DNA of 64,000 nt, taken from the NCBI GenBank assembly GCA_973895155.1, contig OZ316895.1:10230001-10294000 (forward strand), given 5' to 3'. Positions 50,159-61,599 of this stretch are shown piece by piece. The notes below the pieces were generated by a model. It ran no database searches, had not been told where the DNA came from, and saw nothing but the letters and a program-made list of their open reading frames with translations. The position numbers and the translations under genes were made by a program. The stretch's first letter is position 1, and every line of letters begins with the position of its first letter. The DNA comes from Marsupella aquatica. Lineage: Eukaryota; Marchantiophyta.

Positions 50159-53100
50159 TCATAGTCTCCATACATTCTCATAAAAAAGATAAAGCTGTAT
50201 CGTGAAGTCAATATATGGCGGTGACTCTTGCGCTCCCCTACCCTAGAAGCTAGTTAATCCACGGCTTGTTGTGGTAAAGTTGTGGGGAAGACAATGCAGC
50301 ACCCTTCTTCCCATCATGATAAGTCAGTTACATAGGAAATCCTTCATTTAAGGGTTTACAGGGGAAACGCTAACGATCGTCTCCCATGAATGTGAGGACA
50401 GGAAATTTAGGAACCTGTTTAGCAGGAACTATGGCAACCGTAGCTTCGACTTAACTCCTCAGGAAGTTTCCAAAAACAACATTACTCAGCTTTGAATTCA
50501 TCACGTGACCTTTCAAAATGGGGAGAGTCAGGCCGAGAAGCTTCGATATAGATCCTTACCAAGAGAGGGTAGCTGTCTCGCATAAACTTGTTATCGACGA
50601 CGACTTCTATGCCGTCCGATCTGGTCCCCGAAATTATACAAGGCGTAATTTAGAGTGACAAGAAGAAGGAGAACTTAGTATTTAGATACGAACAAAATAC
50701 TACGTAAGACCGAATATCAACGGTCAAATCTGGGGGACCCTGATCGATTGAGACAACAACCGAAAGCACACACACAATGCAGACACCAGAACATAGTGCA
50801 ATGCCAATAACGTCAAAGCACAAAGTGATATTTTGCCACGCAATAAAACTGCAAACTCAACACTGCCTGTGTATTGACCATGCTGTCCTGACAAAACAAA
50901 TCTACTCTCAACAAATCCTTGCATCATAAAACTCATTGAACACAATACAGAAGAAGAAAGGCATGGATTTGAAGGACAAGGCAAAGAAACCTAATTGAAG
51001 ACCAAACCGTGAAATGAAGAGCATAACCGGTTGGATTATTTACAGTAGATTGGAAGGCGAACTACCTTGTAGCACAGAATGTTGTGATTTCATATGTAGG
51101 AGAGCCTTATTAAGCAAAACCTTACCTTGAAGCCTTAAAGAGCACCAGAACTTCTTGTCTTCCGTTGTTGGTTTGGTTGCTGTAGCTAATAGCCTTATTG
51201 ATTTGAGTGATATAAGTTACAGTGGATGGCACTCTATTATTGGCGTTCCATCCCGGCGATGACGATACTGGCCTCTCAGCGCCTTCTGACTCGGGTGATG
51301 TACACCTGCATTCATGCTGACCTTGACCTTCTTTCCCACTTGGGGAAGTAGCACCTTTCCCATCTTGTTCAGCATTACTTATCTCTGCTAATTGTTTGTC
51401 CTCGGTCGAACTCTGTTTGGGTTCCTGCGACTCCAGCGTCTGCCTTACTCGTTTCACAACCCCACTTTTACGCTTCTTTGCACCTGTGTAGCGATCCATG
51501 GCACTGAGCTTACCCTGCTCCTCGCCTCCACCATCGGATTTGGCAATGTTTATATGCCCCACTAGCTCTGATTGCTTCTCAGTATTTTCATCCGTGCATA
51601 TTGCGTTCTTCGACATTGCAATCTCTTCGAGTTCCTCAACTCCTTTGCTAAAGGCTGTTTCATGAGTATCGGCTTCTGTTCCAATTGATCCTTTCGACTT
51701 CTCCACCTTTCCTGTCTGCTCGTTTCCACTTTCTCCCTCTCTGTCAGCGTGATTAACCCCTACATTCAAGGCACCCAGCTTATCCGTAGTGGAATCGACC
51801 GCATTTCCATTCTCCTCTCTAGCAGAAATTGTATGAGTCGAGGTAGATTTACCACCTTTCTCGCCATCCAAATTCCTTTCTTGTTGCATCTCGACGTCCG
51901 AAATACCAGCACCCGCTTGCTCACCGCCCTTGGCCTGAACTTTACATGCGGCTCCGTTAGCAGTAGAGGGCTCCAAAACTTGGTCCTTAGATATCTCACC
52001 AATATCGGAGAACACTGCCCTTCCCTCGTCCGTATCGGCGTTTTTATCAGAACTCCCTGCCACGTCTCCGTTGAATGAAGTGGACGATCTTTTTTTCCTT
52101 TCACTTCGACGCTCTTCTATGGAACCAACCTTCAACTTCGACTCGCTTTCCTGGGACTTCTTTGATGACTTGACGTTTTTCGCATCTTCCCCTGTTTCAG
52201 CTGTACTTGGATTCTGAGAATCCCCATCGCCATTTGCAGCAGATCTCTTCTTCTTTTTTTGATGCAAAAGGTATGTTCCAAATTTCCTCTTGCCGCGACG
52301 ATTCCTTTGACTGGAGACATCACCATCACAAACCCCTTGCAAACTAAGACAGACGGAATTTCATCACACCCTGCTTATCTGATGACCAGGGACGAGATAA
52401 GAAAGCAAGTAAAAGGCCAACTGACTGATAAGAATGACCTACCCCTTTTCGAATTCTTCAAGAATGTCCGTGCACATTGAAACATTGTGGTAAGGTTCCC
52501 ATGTATTCTCCTTCTCAGACCATCCTTTCCTGCAAAGTTCGATATCCACTCCTTTACCAACAAAGCACATTGCATTTCCAGTTTACAATATAGCTGAATG
52601 ACGCCTACAGCAACTATAGGCAACGTGTGCTATGCAAATGTAACAATGGCAAGCTGTCGGAGTCACTGACCATTTGATAAGCATCTCAACTTTGCCCTGC
52701 CAGTCAAAAACACAAACACCGTGCATGGCACAGTACGACACACGTTAAAAACAAATTCCTCACACGGTGCATAAGGGAGCGGTTCCGGACAATGAACGGG
52801 AGTATATCACAACTAGGCCAAGTTAAGAATTGAGCTCTTGCTGCGACGGAATCCAAATGCGACAGACTCGTCCAAATGCATCTTTCTTAGAGATTGCTGG
52901 GTCAGGTAACAATTCCAGTTTCAAATTTCATCTATAAACTACATCAGGTGGATATTCAGACGCTTGCAGACCTCGAACCTCAAATTTACAAACCTAGAAG
53001 CTAACGAGCATAACTAATACAAGCCAGTCCCTTTTCTTCGTTCCTCCGGAGTAAACGGAATTACCTTGCGGACTCTTTTCTTTCGAATGGCTTCGACTTC

Positions 53101-54750
53101 AAAATAATCCTTTCCCAATTTTGAAAAATCTTCTTCTTCGTCTTCGTCCTCCTCGTCCTCTTCTCCCTCGTCGTCGTCCTCTTCCTCACTCTCCTCCTCT
53201 AGACTTTGCTCCTCAGCCATTCCCTTAGCCTTCTCGTCGTTAAGCGCCTGACCACGGGTCTTCTTGGATTTATCCGAGGCCTCTTCGACTACTCCTCCAG
53301 CTTCCTTCTTGTCAACCTTTTCCCCCTTCTTGGATTTCTCCAGGCCATCTTCCCCCCTACTCAAACGAAACCCCCTGGTATCACTGTCATCCTCCTTCAA
53401 TTCTGTAGCTCCCTTCTCACTAACAGCTTTCCCACTAGAAGCCTTGTCACCCGTCTTTCGGAACTTTTTCCCATTCTCCACCGCTCTACCATCGTCCCTT
53501 CCATCTTCGTTAGCACCCCCTGTCGTAGACGCTCCGGGAGACTTATCCATGCCGGGAGACGCATCCTTCGAGGTATCCTTCAGCTTGGTTTTTCTCGTAG
53601 TTCCACCACTGAACCCGCTTGTTTCCGACTCTCCCGGTGGAACAGGACGCTTCCGAGATCGCCGAGGCCGCGACGAGACGCCCTCGAAATCAACTGCGCT
53701 ATTATCTTTCTCTACCCTGATCAGTTCTTGCACATTGCGCAGCCTCGGGTTCGCATTAGCTGCTGCGGCATTGTTTTCCTTCGCTGCCCTCTCTGCCATC
53801 CTTGCCTCCACCACTTTCCTCCTCTGCGACCTCTCCCTCAGAGGCGCCACTCCTGCTCCTACCCCTCCACCAGCCCCCATCGCCACACTTTCTCTCACCA
53901 CTACCACCTCGCTCTTTCCCACCTCAGTCGTCGCTACAGCCTGCCGCTCCTCCTCTGTTGTTCTTATTGTAATCGTCGTCGTCTCCTCTACCGTCCTCAC
54001 AGAAATCCCTTCCATCTCCTCTGCTAAAACGCCTCCCGCCCCCGCAGCATTCTTCGTGGAAGTATTCGACGCCGCTTCTCCATCTTTCGGCGACCAGCCC
54101 GATCCCTTCTCCTTTTCCGTTCCTGTCACTCCTCCCCCTGTAGTAATCGTCCCCCCTGCTCCGGAGTCCTCCCCAGTTCCATACGCAACCCCCGCGGCTC
54201 CATCTCCACCTCCACCTCCACCTGTGCTACTAATCGTCCCTGCAACAACCTCTGTCGAGTGATTTTTCGAAACCACAACCACACCGTCTCCTCCACCCAC
54301 CGCTCTAGTCTTGATTCCTGATCCCCCGCCCTCACCCGAACTCAATCCCGACGCCGTTCCTGGAGCTCCTCTTTCTCCTCCTCCTCCTCCTCCTCCTTCC
54401 CCTGCATCCGATACTGCGCCATGAACACTACCGCTGCTCGCCATCCCTCCTCCTCCTGATCTCGTCACTGCAGCCTCTCTCCGACGCAGCGAGCTTCTGC
54501 TCCCCGACGACACCGTCGACATGGGAGCCTCCACCACCACCACCACCTTTGGTTTCGCGTCCCCACTTCCGCCTCCTCCCTTGTTGCCACTGCTTCGTCC
54601 TCCTTCCCCCTTGGGACCCTGCGCACCCCGTCCAGCACCACCTCCCGCACCCGCACTAGCACTAACACTACTACTCGTACCAGCACCACCTCTACCTCCG
54701 AGTCTCCGCAACCCCCCCTGACCCCGCAGCAGAGTCATTATCGTATACAT
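50159..54750 (-). CDS. LHP1: LHP1/TFL2-type chromodomain protein (Polycomb reader), long form
   Basis: LIKE HETEROCHROMATIN PROTEIN 1 binds H3K27me3 and works with plant Polycomb complexes. Six exons, 54750-53065, 52696-52671, 52529-52443, 52343-51126, 50620-50560 and 50194-50159, join in frame to 1,038 codons (1,037 aa). The N-terminal 545 residues are Gly/Ser-rich, then Lys- and Glu-rich with an acidic run just before the chromodomain. The chromodomain (about 546-600) reads DYFEVEAIRKKRVRK, GKVEMLIKWKGWSE, KENTWEPYHNVS across three exons and has the aromatic positions (Y549/F550, W571, W574). A basic segment, RRGKRKFGTYLLHQKKKKR, follows as in LHP1. The C-terminus is a chromo-shadow domain (NGRQEVLVLFKASRSDGIEV, VDNKFMRDSYP, LLLYLFYENVW). 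Arabidopsis LHP1 is 445 aa; the excess is disordered sequence. The start is the first ATG of the open exon; MTLLRGQGG five codons in is an alternative. Confidence 0.92.
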
Positions 54751-57299
54751 CTCTGCAACTCACAGTTTCTCAGACCCTTCGAGCGAGCGAGCGACAAGAC
54801 AAGACAAGACAAGACAAGACAAGACGCGAGAAATAAAGTACAAGGAATCCGATTAATTAGAAATACACGACTACAAATCAAAGGAATGGATGGATGTCCT
54901 CTCGATTAATTAAACGCACATGTCCGCCATCACCCCCCCTGCGTTGGGGACAGGGTCCGCACGAGGAGCCGCGACGAAAGAACGGACGAGCCAACCGAAG
55001 ACAACGACGGAAGTCGGGAGGGGAGAGGAGGGGAGAGGAGGGGAGAGGAGAGGAGCGAATGATCACAGAATCGTGACACCAGCAGAAGTCTTGTTATTAT
55101 TATTATTATTATTAACTCGTGGGCCAGGACAAGACAGGACAAGATGGGCCAGGCCGGGCCGGGCCGGGCAGGGCGGGGCCAAGCGTTTTGGCTCCAGACC
55201 CGGCTAATACGTCCCCTGTCGAGCAGGCCCTCGTGTGTGTTTACGCCTCTTTCACTACGACGACGATGACGACGACGACTGCCCAGTGTCTATTTTGGGT
55301 ACTGACCACAGTAACCGGTACGAGGGGGAAAAACACTGCTATCGTAGGATTCTCAAGCCCGTGTGAGCTAGTTATTAGGGCCTTTGGCACTTGAGCATGT
55401 TTGGCGACAATATTTTTCAGGGCCATGTGATTTATATTTTCAATTTATTTATTTATTTATATACCTTGCCTATGGAGGAGGTTGCAGCAAAAGGTGATAG
55501 CAAAAGTTATCCACTAAATATTGTTTAGACAATAACCCTGAAGACTTGACATTTGAGACGGCCTATTGTACTACTGTATGAAGTTTCTGGGAAGGAAAGC
55601 CCCCATAGGCTCAAAGATTGATTCAAAAGACTCGGATGGACACCCTAAAACCAGGTCAGTCATTAAGGAGGTCTTACAGGAGGACTGAATGAACCACTTC
55701 TGGTCTCTCATGTGGTGTCTCTTCTCCCCCACTAGAAGTTCTATGTACTTCCTGAAAAAATAACGTACCACAACTATTATATCCTAGCATCTCACTAATA
55801 GAGCGTAAAGAGAAACTACTTTCCAGGGCTAGAATCTAGACTGAAGTCTCTATAACTCTGAGGGTGTCATTAAGTTGGAGGTGCGAGTGAAAGCAGCATG
55901 TCTAGAATTGGGAACTGGGTGAGGGTTTTGAAAATGGAGCAATGCAACGAAGTTGTGTGCTGCGCTCCTCTCTTCACTTTCAAAGAACGGGTAGCCGGGC
56001 TATTATCAATGGTACGCAATGAGGTCATTCATTGCCTGTATATTCAGTCATGATATTACAAAACAGGAATAGAGCACTCTTAAAAAACTTTAGATAATGT
56101 TACCAGGTTATAGTTTAATGCTTGATTTGTGCTTGTTGGGAATTTCATAATTTTGTCCAAGCACCTTGTCAAACCCTGGTGTAGATCATTGATTTTGTTC
56201 CAACTTTTGGGGTCTCATCCTTTACACTCTTTTGGGCCCAATCCACAGCATCCACATCAAGTAGCTATTCTAAAACTCTATGAGGGTTCTTTCTATAATG
56301 TAGAATTTTGCAAAGCAATCATGTATCTTACTAATAAATCACAATGAGAAGCTAAAGTTGGGGTCTATGCTTCTTGAGTGAAGACTCTTGACTGTGACTC
56401 TAGGGCCCACCACAATTTGTGTGGATGGAAAGATTGATGGGATGTTTTGTATGATAAAATGATGATCAGGCATGATTTATCATCATCTCTATTAATATTC
56501 AAAGAATGGGCATTCAGGGTGGTACATTTTCTGAGTAAAGAGTAGGACTATCTCCTCAAACAGGATTTTGTTGGATACAGTCAAGACAAACACATCACCT
56601 TGATGGAGTTGGCACAAGAGTAAATGGATTCCTATCATGTAATGCCCTCTTTAGGGCACTTAGTAAGCCTGAAGGGCAAGTGTGCTAATATTAGGTGTAG
56701 TATGACATCATCTTTAGTGGCCAAATTTTGTTAAAATCCACCTTCATCATACTTGTTCACCACTTTTGGCTAAAATTTGACACATATTTTAGGTCTCATT
56801 AGCCACAATCTGACGACTCTACTTGAGTCTAAGGAGATCTATCCTCTAGGTAAAACCAAACACTAAAGAAGAGGCAAATGCAACCCCAAAAATCTAGAAA
56901 GGGGAAAAAGAAGAAAGACAAAAAAACTACCACTGCATAGTGTGATGAGCTAATGATTCACAACTAATGCAAAAAGTTGGGAACTAATGGTCCACATCTA
57001 CTGTCAGTTGTAACTAAATCTGCACAGTGGGACATGGATGTTCTCTAAGGGGCAAGACTTTGCGCATGCACACTAGTATCCATGGTGAGAGATAGCCATG
57101 GCTTGAGTTTGAGAAGGTTGTAATGTCACAAAATTTGCTGACAAGAGCATTGGTCAAAACAGAGAGACATTGGTGGTCTGTAGGCAAATTATGAGAATTT
57201 CTTCCTATTTTTTGTGAGCTCACAATAGACAACAAGACAACAACAGACAAGGCAAAAAATGGGCATTGGGTCCGCCAACTTTTCACTTCTCTAAACCCT
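54751..57299. other. 5' flank of LHP1-like gene and intergenic sequence
   Basis: Holds simple repeats: six GACAA units (54793-54825), a GGGAGAGGAGG minisatellite (55016-55055), a (TTA)n run (55091-55114) and (TTTA)n near 55440-55460. The first few hundred bases are the probable LHP1 5' UTR and promoter. Beyond 55.5 kb no gene is seen. Confidence 0.5.
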
Positions 57300-58300
57300 A
57301 AACCCTAATTGTATGGGCTACGTCCATGACTATACCAAGAGCTTCTCTATGAACACAAAAAGTACATATCACCATGGCTCCATGGTTCAAGCTTTTTCTC
57401 TCTCACACAAAGGTCTCAACTAAGTGCTCTCTCTTCATGGGATACAAAAAAAGTTTATCCCTTCATGAAGAGTCTAGTTCAAATCTAATATTAGCTTTGG
57501 TTAACTTACTCTAGTTAACTTAGCCAAGGTTGAGTTGACACCCTTACAAACTCCCCCTTGACTCTAGCCTTGGGCTTGCTGCTAGCAATCTGAAGCTAAG
57601 ATTTGCAATGAAATGTATTGCAAAATCACCATGAGGGATAACCTTGATTAAGATTTCAGTTGGGTTGAGTTTATCATCAATCTTGACTAGTTAACCTTGA
57701 CTGTTTGTCTGATAAAATGATATTGGATATCAATGTGTTTAACTTTGCTATGTGTCATTTGGTTGGCATCAATGTGTAAAACACTATTTCTATCATAATG
57801 AAGAAGCACAATGCGCTATGTAATCCCCAAATCCTTCACCGGCTTGCTTAACCAAATTGTCTCCTCAGTTGCTTCAGCTGCTGCCACATATTCAGCTTCA
57901 GTAAAAGACTGAGATAATTATGCATTTTTGCTTTATGGACCTCCAACTCACACATCCGCCGGCAAGAGTGAAAGTGTATCTTGAGGCCAGACAGACTTTT
58001 TCTGGTCCAATCTCCTTCATAGTCAGAGTACACATAGCCAATCAATAACTTTTGCATCTTCATTGTGTGCATCAAACAACACTCCAACAATAGAGGTTTC
58101 TTATAGATAACGTAATATCCACTTCACTACTTCCCAATGTATCTTTCCTAAATTAGCCATGTACCTGCTCACCAATCTAACAACATGTGCTATACCCCTC
58201 GCTATACCCGGGGCCATATCAATCCAGATACAAACCATAAGATACATTAAATTGCCCACAACACTATCATATGTAGGAACCTTAGACTATGACCTCTCTC
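57300..58300 (-). mobile_element. Decayed Ty1/Copia retrotransposon 3' part (RT end, RNase H, PPT, LTR start)
   Basis: On the minus strand from about 58300 downward, fragments of the Copia RT-RNase H region are readable: VVGNLMYLM, VSRYMANLGKIHWEVVKWIL, LIGYVYSDYEGDW and LTEAEYVAAAEATEETIW, then a part resembling the terminal HIDIQYHFIRQ segment. Stops and frame changes show it is dead. A purine-rich tract (TCAAGGGGGAG, 57552-57562) is followed by TGTAAGGGTGTC, the likely 3' LTR start at 57548. The far end of the LTR and the 5' part of the element are not seen. Confidence 0.85.
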
Positions 58301-60659
58301 AATTGCATCTGTGGGGTAGAATGCAACTGAAAGCTTGAATTGTGACCAAAGGAGTACTCACAAACTTGGCACTTGCCATAGTGAATTTGCAAGAACCTTA
58401 ACCATAGTGGCCAAGAACGCCCTGAATATTCCATGGAAATAGAAAAACATCAAAGTAAGCTACGACTTATAGATGGTAAGGAGGGTTTGATAATGGTCAA
58501 TTTATTTTCATCTTTTTGGTTGACTTGGATTTTGATTTATACCTTTATGTCTTTTCCACACATAGGAAACAACACTCCCATTTTGACGTGATATGTAATA
58601 AAGTCTTTATTGACTCCGTTCCTCACCCCCTCTTGAAAGACATTATATCAATACGTTTATGTTGGTCTTTAAGTAAGTATGTCCTTTGCAACAAATTATT
58701 ACAATATGATGTCTCAACCATCGTAAATCTTGGTTCCAGATATAGATTCTCAAACAAAAAGGACATCGTAAACTCATTAACCATGCGAGGTACTTTACAT
58801 AGTTTGAGATGAGGTGAAGTACGTCTCATGGGACAACATACTTAATGTGGCCAAATTGATGTCATGTTTTGCACCTTTGTGTGGACTTGTTTTAATTAAC
58901 TTCGCGTTAAACCTATGTCAGGCTACATTTAGTTGACTCAAAATGTAGTTGTGAATGAATATTTTGGAAATAGAGTGAAGCTTAAGTGTTGTGGCCAATG
59001 ACAATGTATCTCTAAGACAGGAGTGGTGACAAAGTTAGTGATAGGGAAAATCTTTGGACAAAAATGATGATTTGGTCATTGACAGTATATTTTATGGACA
59101 GAAAAGTACACACTAGTATCCAAGCATATTTTTTTGATTTAGTCTAGTCCATCCAAGTTTCATTTATCCATGGGGGCGTCATGGACAAAATATTGGTCCA
59201 TCTGGGAATAGTTCTTCTATTTCCTTTTGGCCATCAAGCACTATCTTCATCCCGGTTAAAATTTACATGTGAAATTTTTTCATGTTTCATTACCATCAAT
59301 TAGTTTGTGGACCCCGTATGTCCTCCCGCATAGTTAATAATTTAGAGTGACTGGTCACCAAATTAAATGCCTTTGAATGAGTCTTGTGTCTGAGTTGTGT
59401 GCCCTGCTTTTTGAGTCTTACATGATCACCTGTATTTATGCAATACAAAGCACGTGAGCGCTCATCGATTAACCTTGAAGATGAGGCCCATTTGGATGGA
59501 CGCACGGAGTTATTTCTGATGTGAAGCTCTCAACTGACATCAATTGATTTTTTTTACCCTATTGTGTGTTATTTAAAATATAAAAGTGTTCAGTTTTTAA
59601 AATTTTCAGGGTTGTTGGGTCTAGTTGTTCTTCTCTGCCTCTTACCAAACAAGAGCAATTGTGGTTGTTTGTTGTTGCAAACACATACATTCACGTCCTT
59701 GATCGGAAGCACCTTGAAGGTCAAAGACCCAAAACGCCCAAGAGTCCCAAAATGGCAAAAGATGTAAATTTTTATAGAGGAACAAACTAAAAAGCATGGC
59801 AAAGCTCCACAATAAACAATTATCTGGACCCTATCTTTGTTAGGGTACTGCAATCCAGATGTGAACAATGTTGCATCCATTTTCTTGAAGGCTCCAAAGT
59901 TCAATACATGACATTCACCCTCCATGATCCAAGCCTAGCATAGCTCTAAAATATACAGTCATGTGGACCCTATCTTTGTCACTGCAATGCAATCGAGATG
60001 TCAACAATGTGACATCCATTTCCATTTCCTCCACACCTCCAAAGTTTTGTGCATGACATTCACCCTTGATGATCCATCCTTACACTAGTAATTGGATTCT
60101 CTAGACCCTACCTTTCTTAGTGCAATGCCGTCGAGATGACACCAATATATATGACATCCATTTCCTTTTCCAAGCCTCCCAAGGTCAATGCACAACATTC
60201 ACCATCGATGATCCATTCTGACAATAGCCATAGCAAAGTAGTTGGAGGAGTGTAATCAGAGGTGGAGTGAGTGTTGCACTTAGTATATTGTGTGGGACCC
60301 CTGAGAGCCAAGGAATCTATGCCACCTACAAATATTCATTTGGCACATCATTCTTTGGTAAGATTTTTTGACTAAGTGGATTGTTGGAGCTATATGGTGA
60401 ATCCAACTTTCATGTTTTGTCTTATTCAGATTTTGTGTCAAGTATTTTGATTTCAATGTGCCTTAATAAGGTTAATCATTTGTATTAATTAGATTTTGAA
60501 TTAACATTTGGACATATTTTAATTTTAGTTAACGTAGAGTATTTTGAATTTATATTGGCTCACCTCATAAATGTTTAATCTTTCCTTTTCATCCACTTCT
60601 TGGTGAATTTTATCTTTTCTCATGAGAGTGAGAGAAATTATTTGACATTATGCATATAC
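58301..60659. other. Intergenic with a three-copy tandem repeat at 59.8-60.2 kb
   Basis: No gene is recognised. The open frames at 58.5-59.9 kb lack domains. The tandem repeat is listed separately. Confidence 0.5.
59825..60235. repeat. Three-copy tandem repeat, unit about 130-140 bp
   Basis: Copies start near 59829, 59969 and 60108 with GACCCTATCTTTGT, followed by TGCAATGC.ATCGAGATG, GACATCCATTTCC, CTCCAAAGTT and GACATTCACCCTCGATGATCC-like elements with scattered substitutions. Confidence 0.75.
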
Positions 60660-61004
60660 TGTTGAGCATAGACGACATTCGTAACGGCAAGCCCATGAAC
60701 CATCCAACGCACAAGAGTCGACACAGAGAGATACGTGGTTCACCTTCACATGAGGTTACGTCCACAGGAACACACAAGAGCTATACTGCACTCTAGGCTG
60801 ACCGGCCATACCAAGCCTCCACAACACAAGCTCTCCCTATCTCTCAACTAGCTCTGTAACAATGAGCCTAAGTTCCACCCAGGGTCTGGCATCAACCCTG
60901 GCTAAATACACAACAGCACTACCGCTAACATTAGCTAAGTCCTAACCTGAGTTAGACTAACTGTGGTTAGCTCATGAGTCACAAGACTAGAGCAATATCT
61001 AACA
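60660..61004. mobile_element. Solo LTR with intact 5-bp target-site duplication
   Basis: Begins TGTTGAGC and ends CTAACA, so the termini are TG...CA on both strands. It is flanked by an exact TATAC duplication (60655-60659 and 61005-61009). The 345-bp interior has no coding frame and aligns with the copy at 45569-45915. Primer-binding site and internal region are absent, which is the product of recombination between the two LTRs of a full element. Strand is undetermined; Copia or Gypsy origin cannot be told from the LTR alone. Confidence 0.9.
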
Positions 61005-61599
61005 TATACTTTCTTCCCCTCATGATTTCCTTTACAAAATTTATGGTTTTAATCGAGTTGACTATCATTACCTAAAAACAAATGAAAATATGTACTTCAT
61101 GTGTACAACTCTTTAGTACCTTTGTACTTTCCTTGTCATTATGTGTTTTTATTTGCATGTGTACTGATGGTTTTGTGTATTATTTTACTCACTCTTAATT
61201 AACATATATGATTTTCTTGGCATGTACTTTACATCTACTCTTTTTTTATCATAAATCATAGGATGAATTTCGTATCACTGCAAGATAAAAAAGAAGCTTG
61301 TTCTAGGATGAACATGCTATATTGGAGGCTTAAAATCTCAAACCTGTATGGTAGGGTGGGATAGTCAAGAATCATTAGGCTTAGCTTTGCACATAAGCCA
61401 TAGGAGGTAGCTAAAATATATATATCACACTGCCAAAGGGCAAAAACTCCAAAGCAGGAGACAGGATTTCACAGGCAAAACAACCCAATGAAGGTTCTTT
61501 ACCTTGGGAGGGAGGGTGATAATTATACATTTTACTTTCGTAGAAAACTATGATTCGCTATACTTCATATGACTTCTTTGGTCACGGACTTGATTTGGG
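61005..61599. other. Short intergenic stretch, nothing recognised
   Basis: AT-rich sequence between the solo LTR and the LINE fragment. No coding, splice or repeat pattern is seen. Confidence 0.4.

Noticed and set aside
53206-54262. Two overlapping plus-strand frames of 270-330 codons opposite LHP1 exon 1
   Set aside because: Mirror frames of the Gly/Ser-rich, GC-rich LHP1 N-terminus; no start context or splice support.
57294-57308. Telomere-like CCCTAAACCCTAA
   Set aside because: Only two units, expected by chance; too short to be an interstitial telomeric site.
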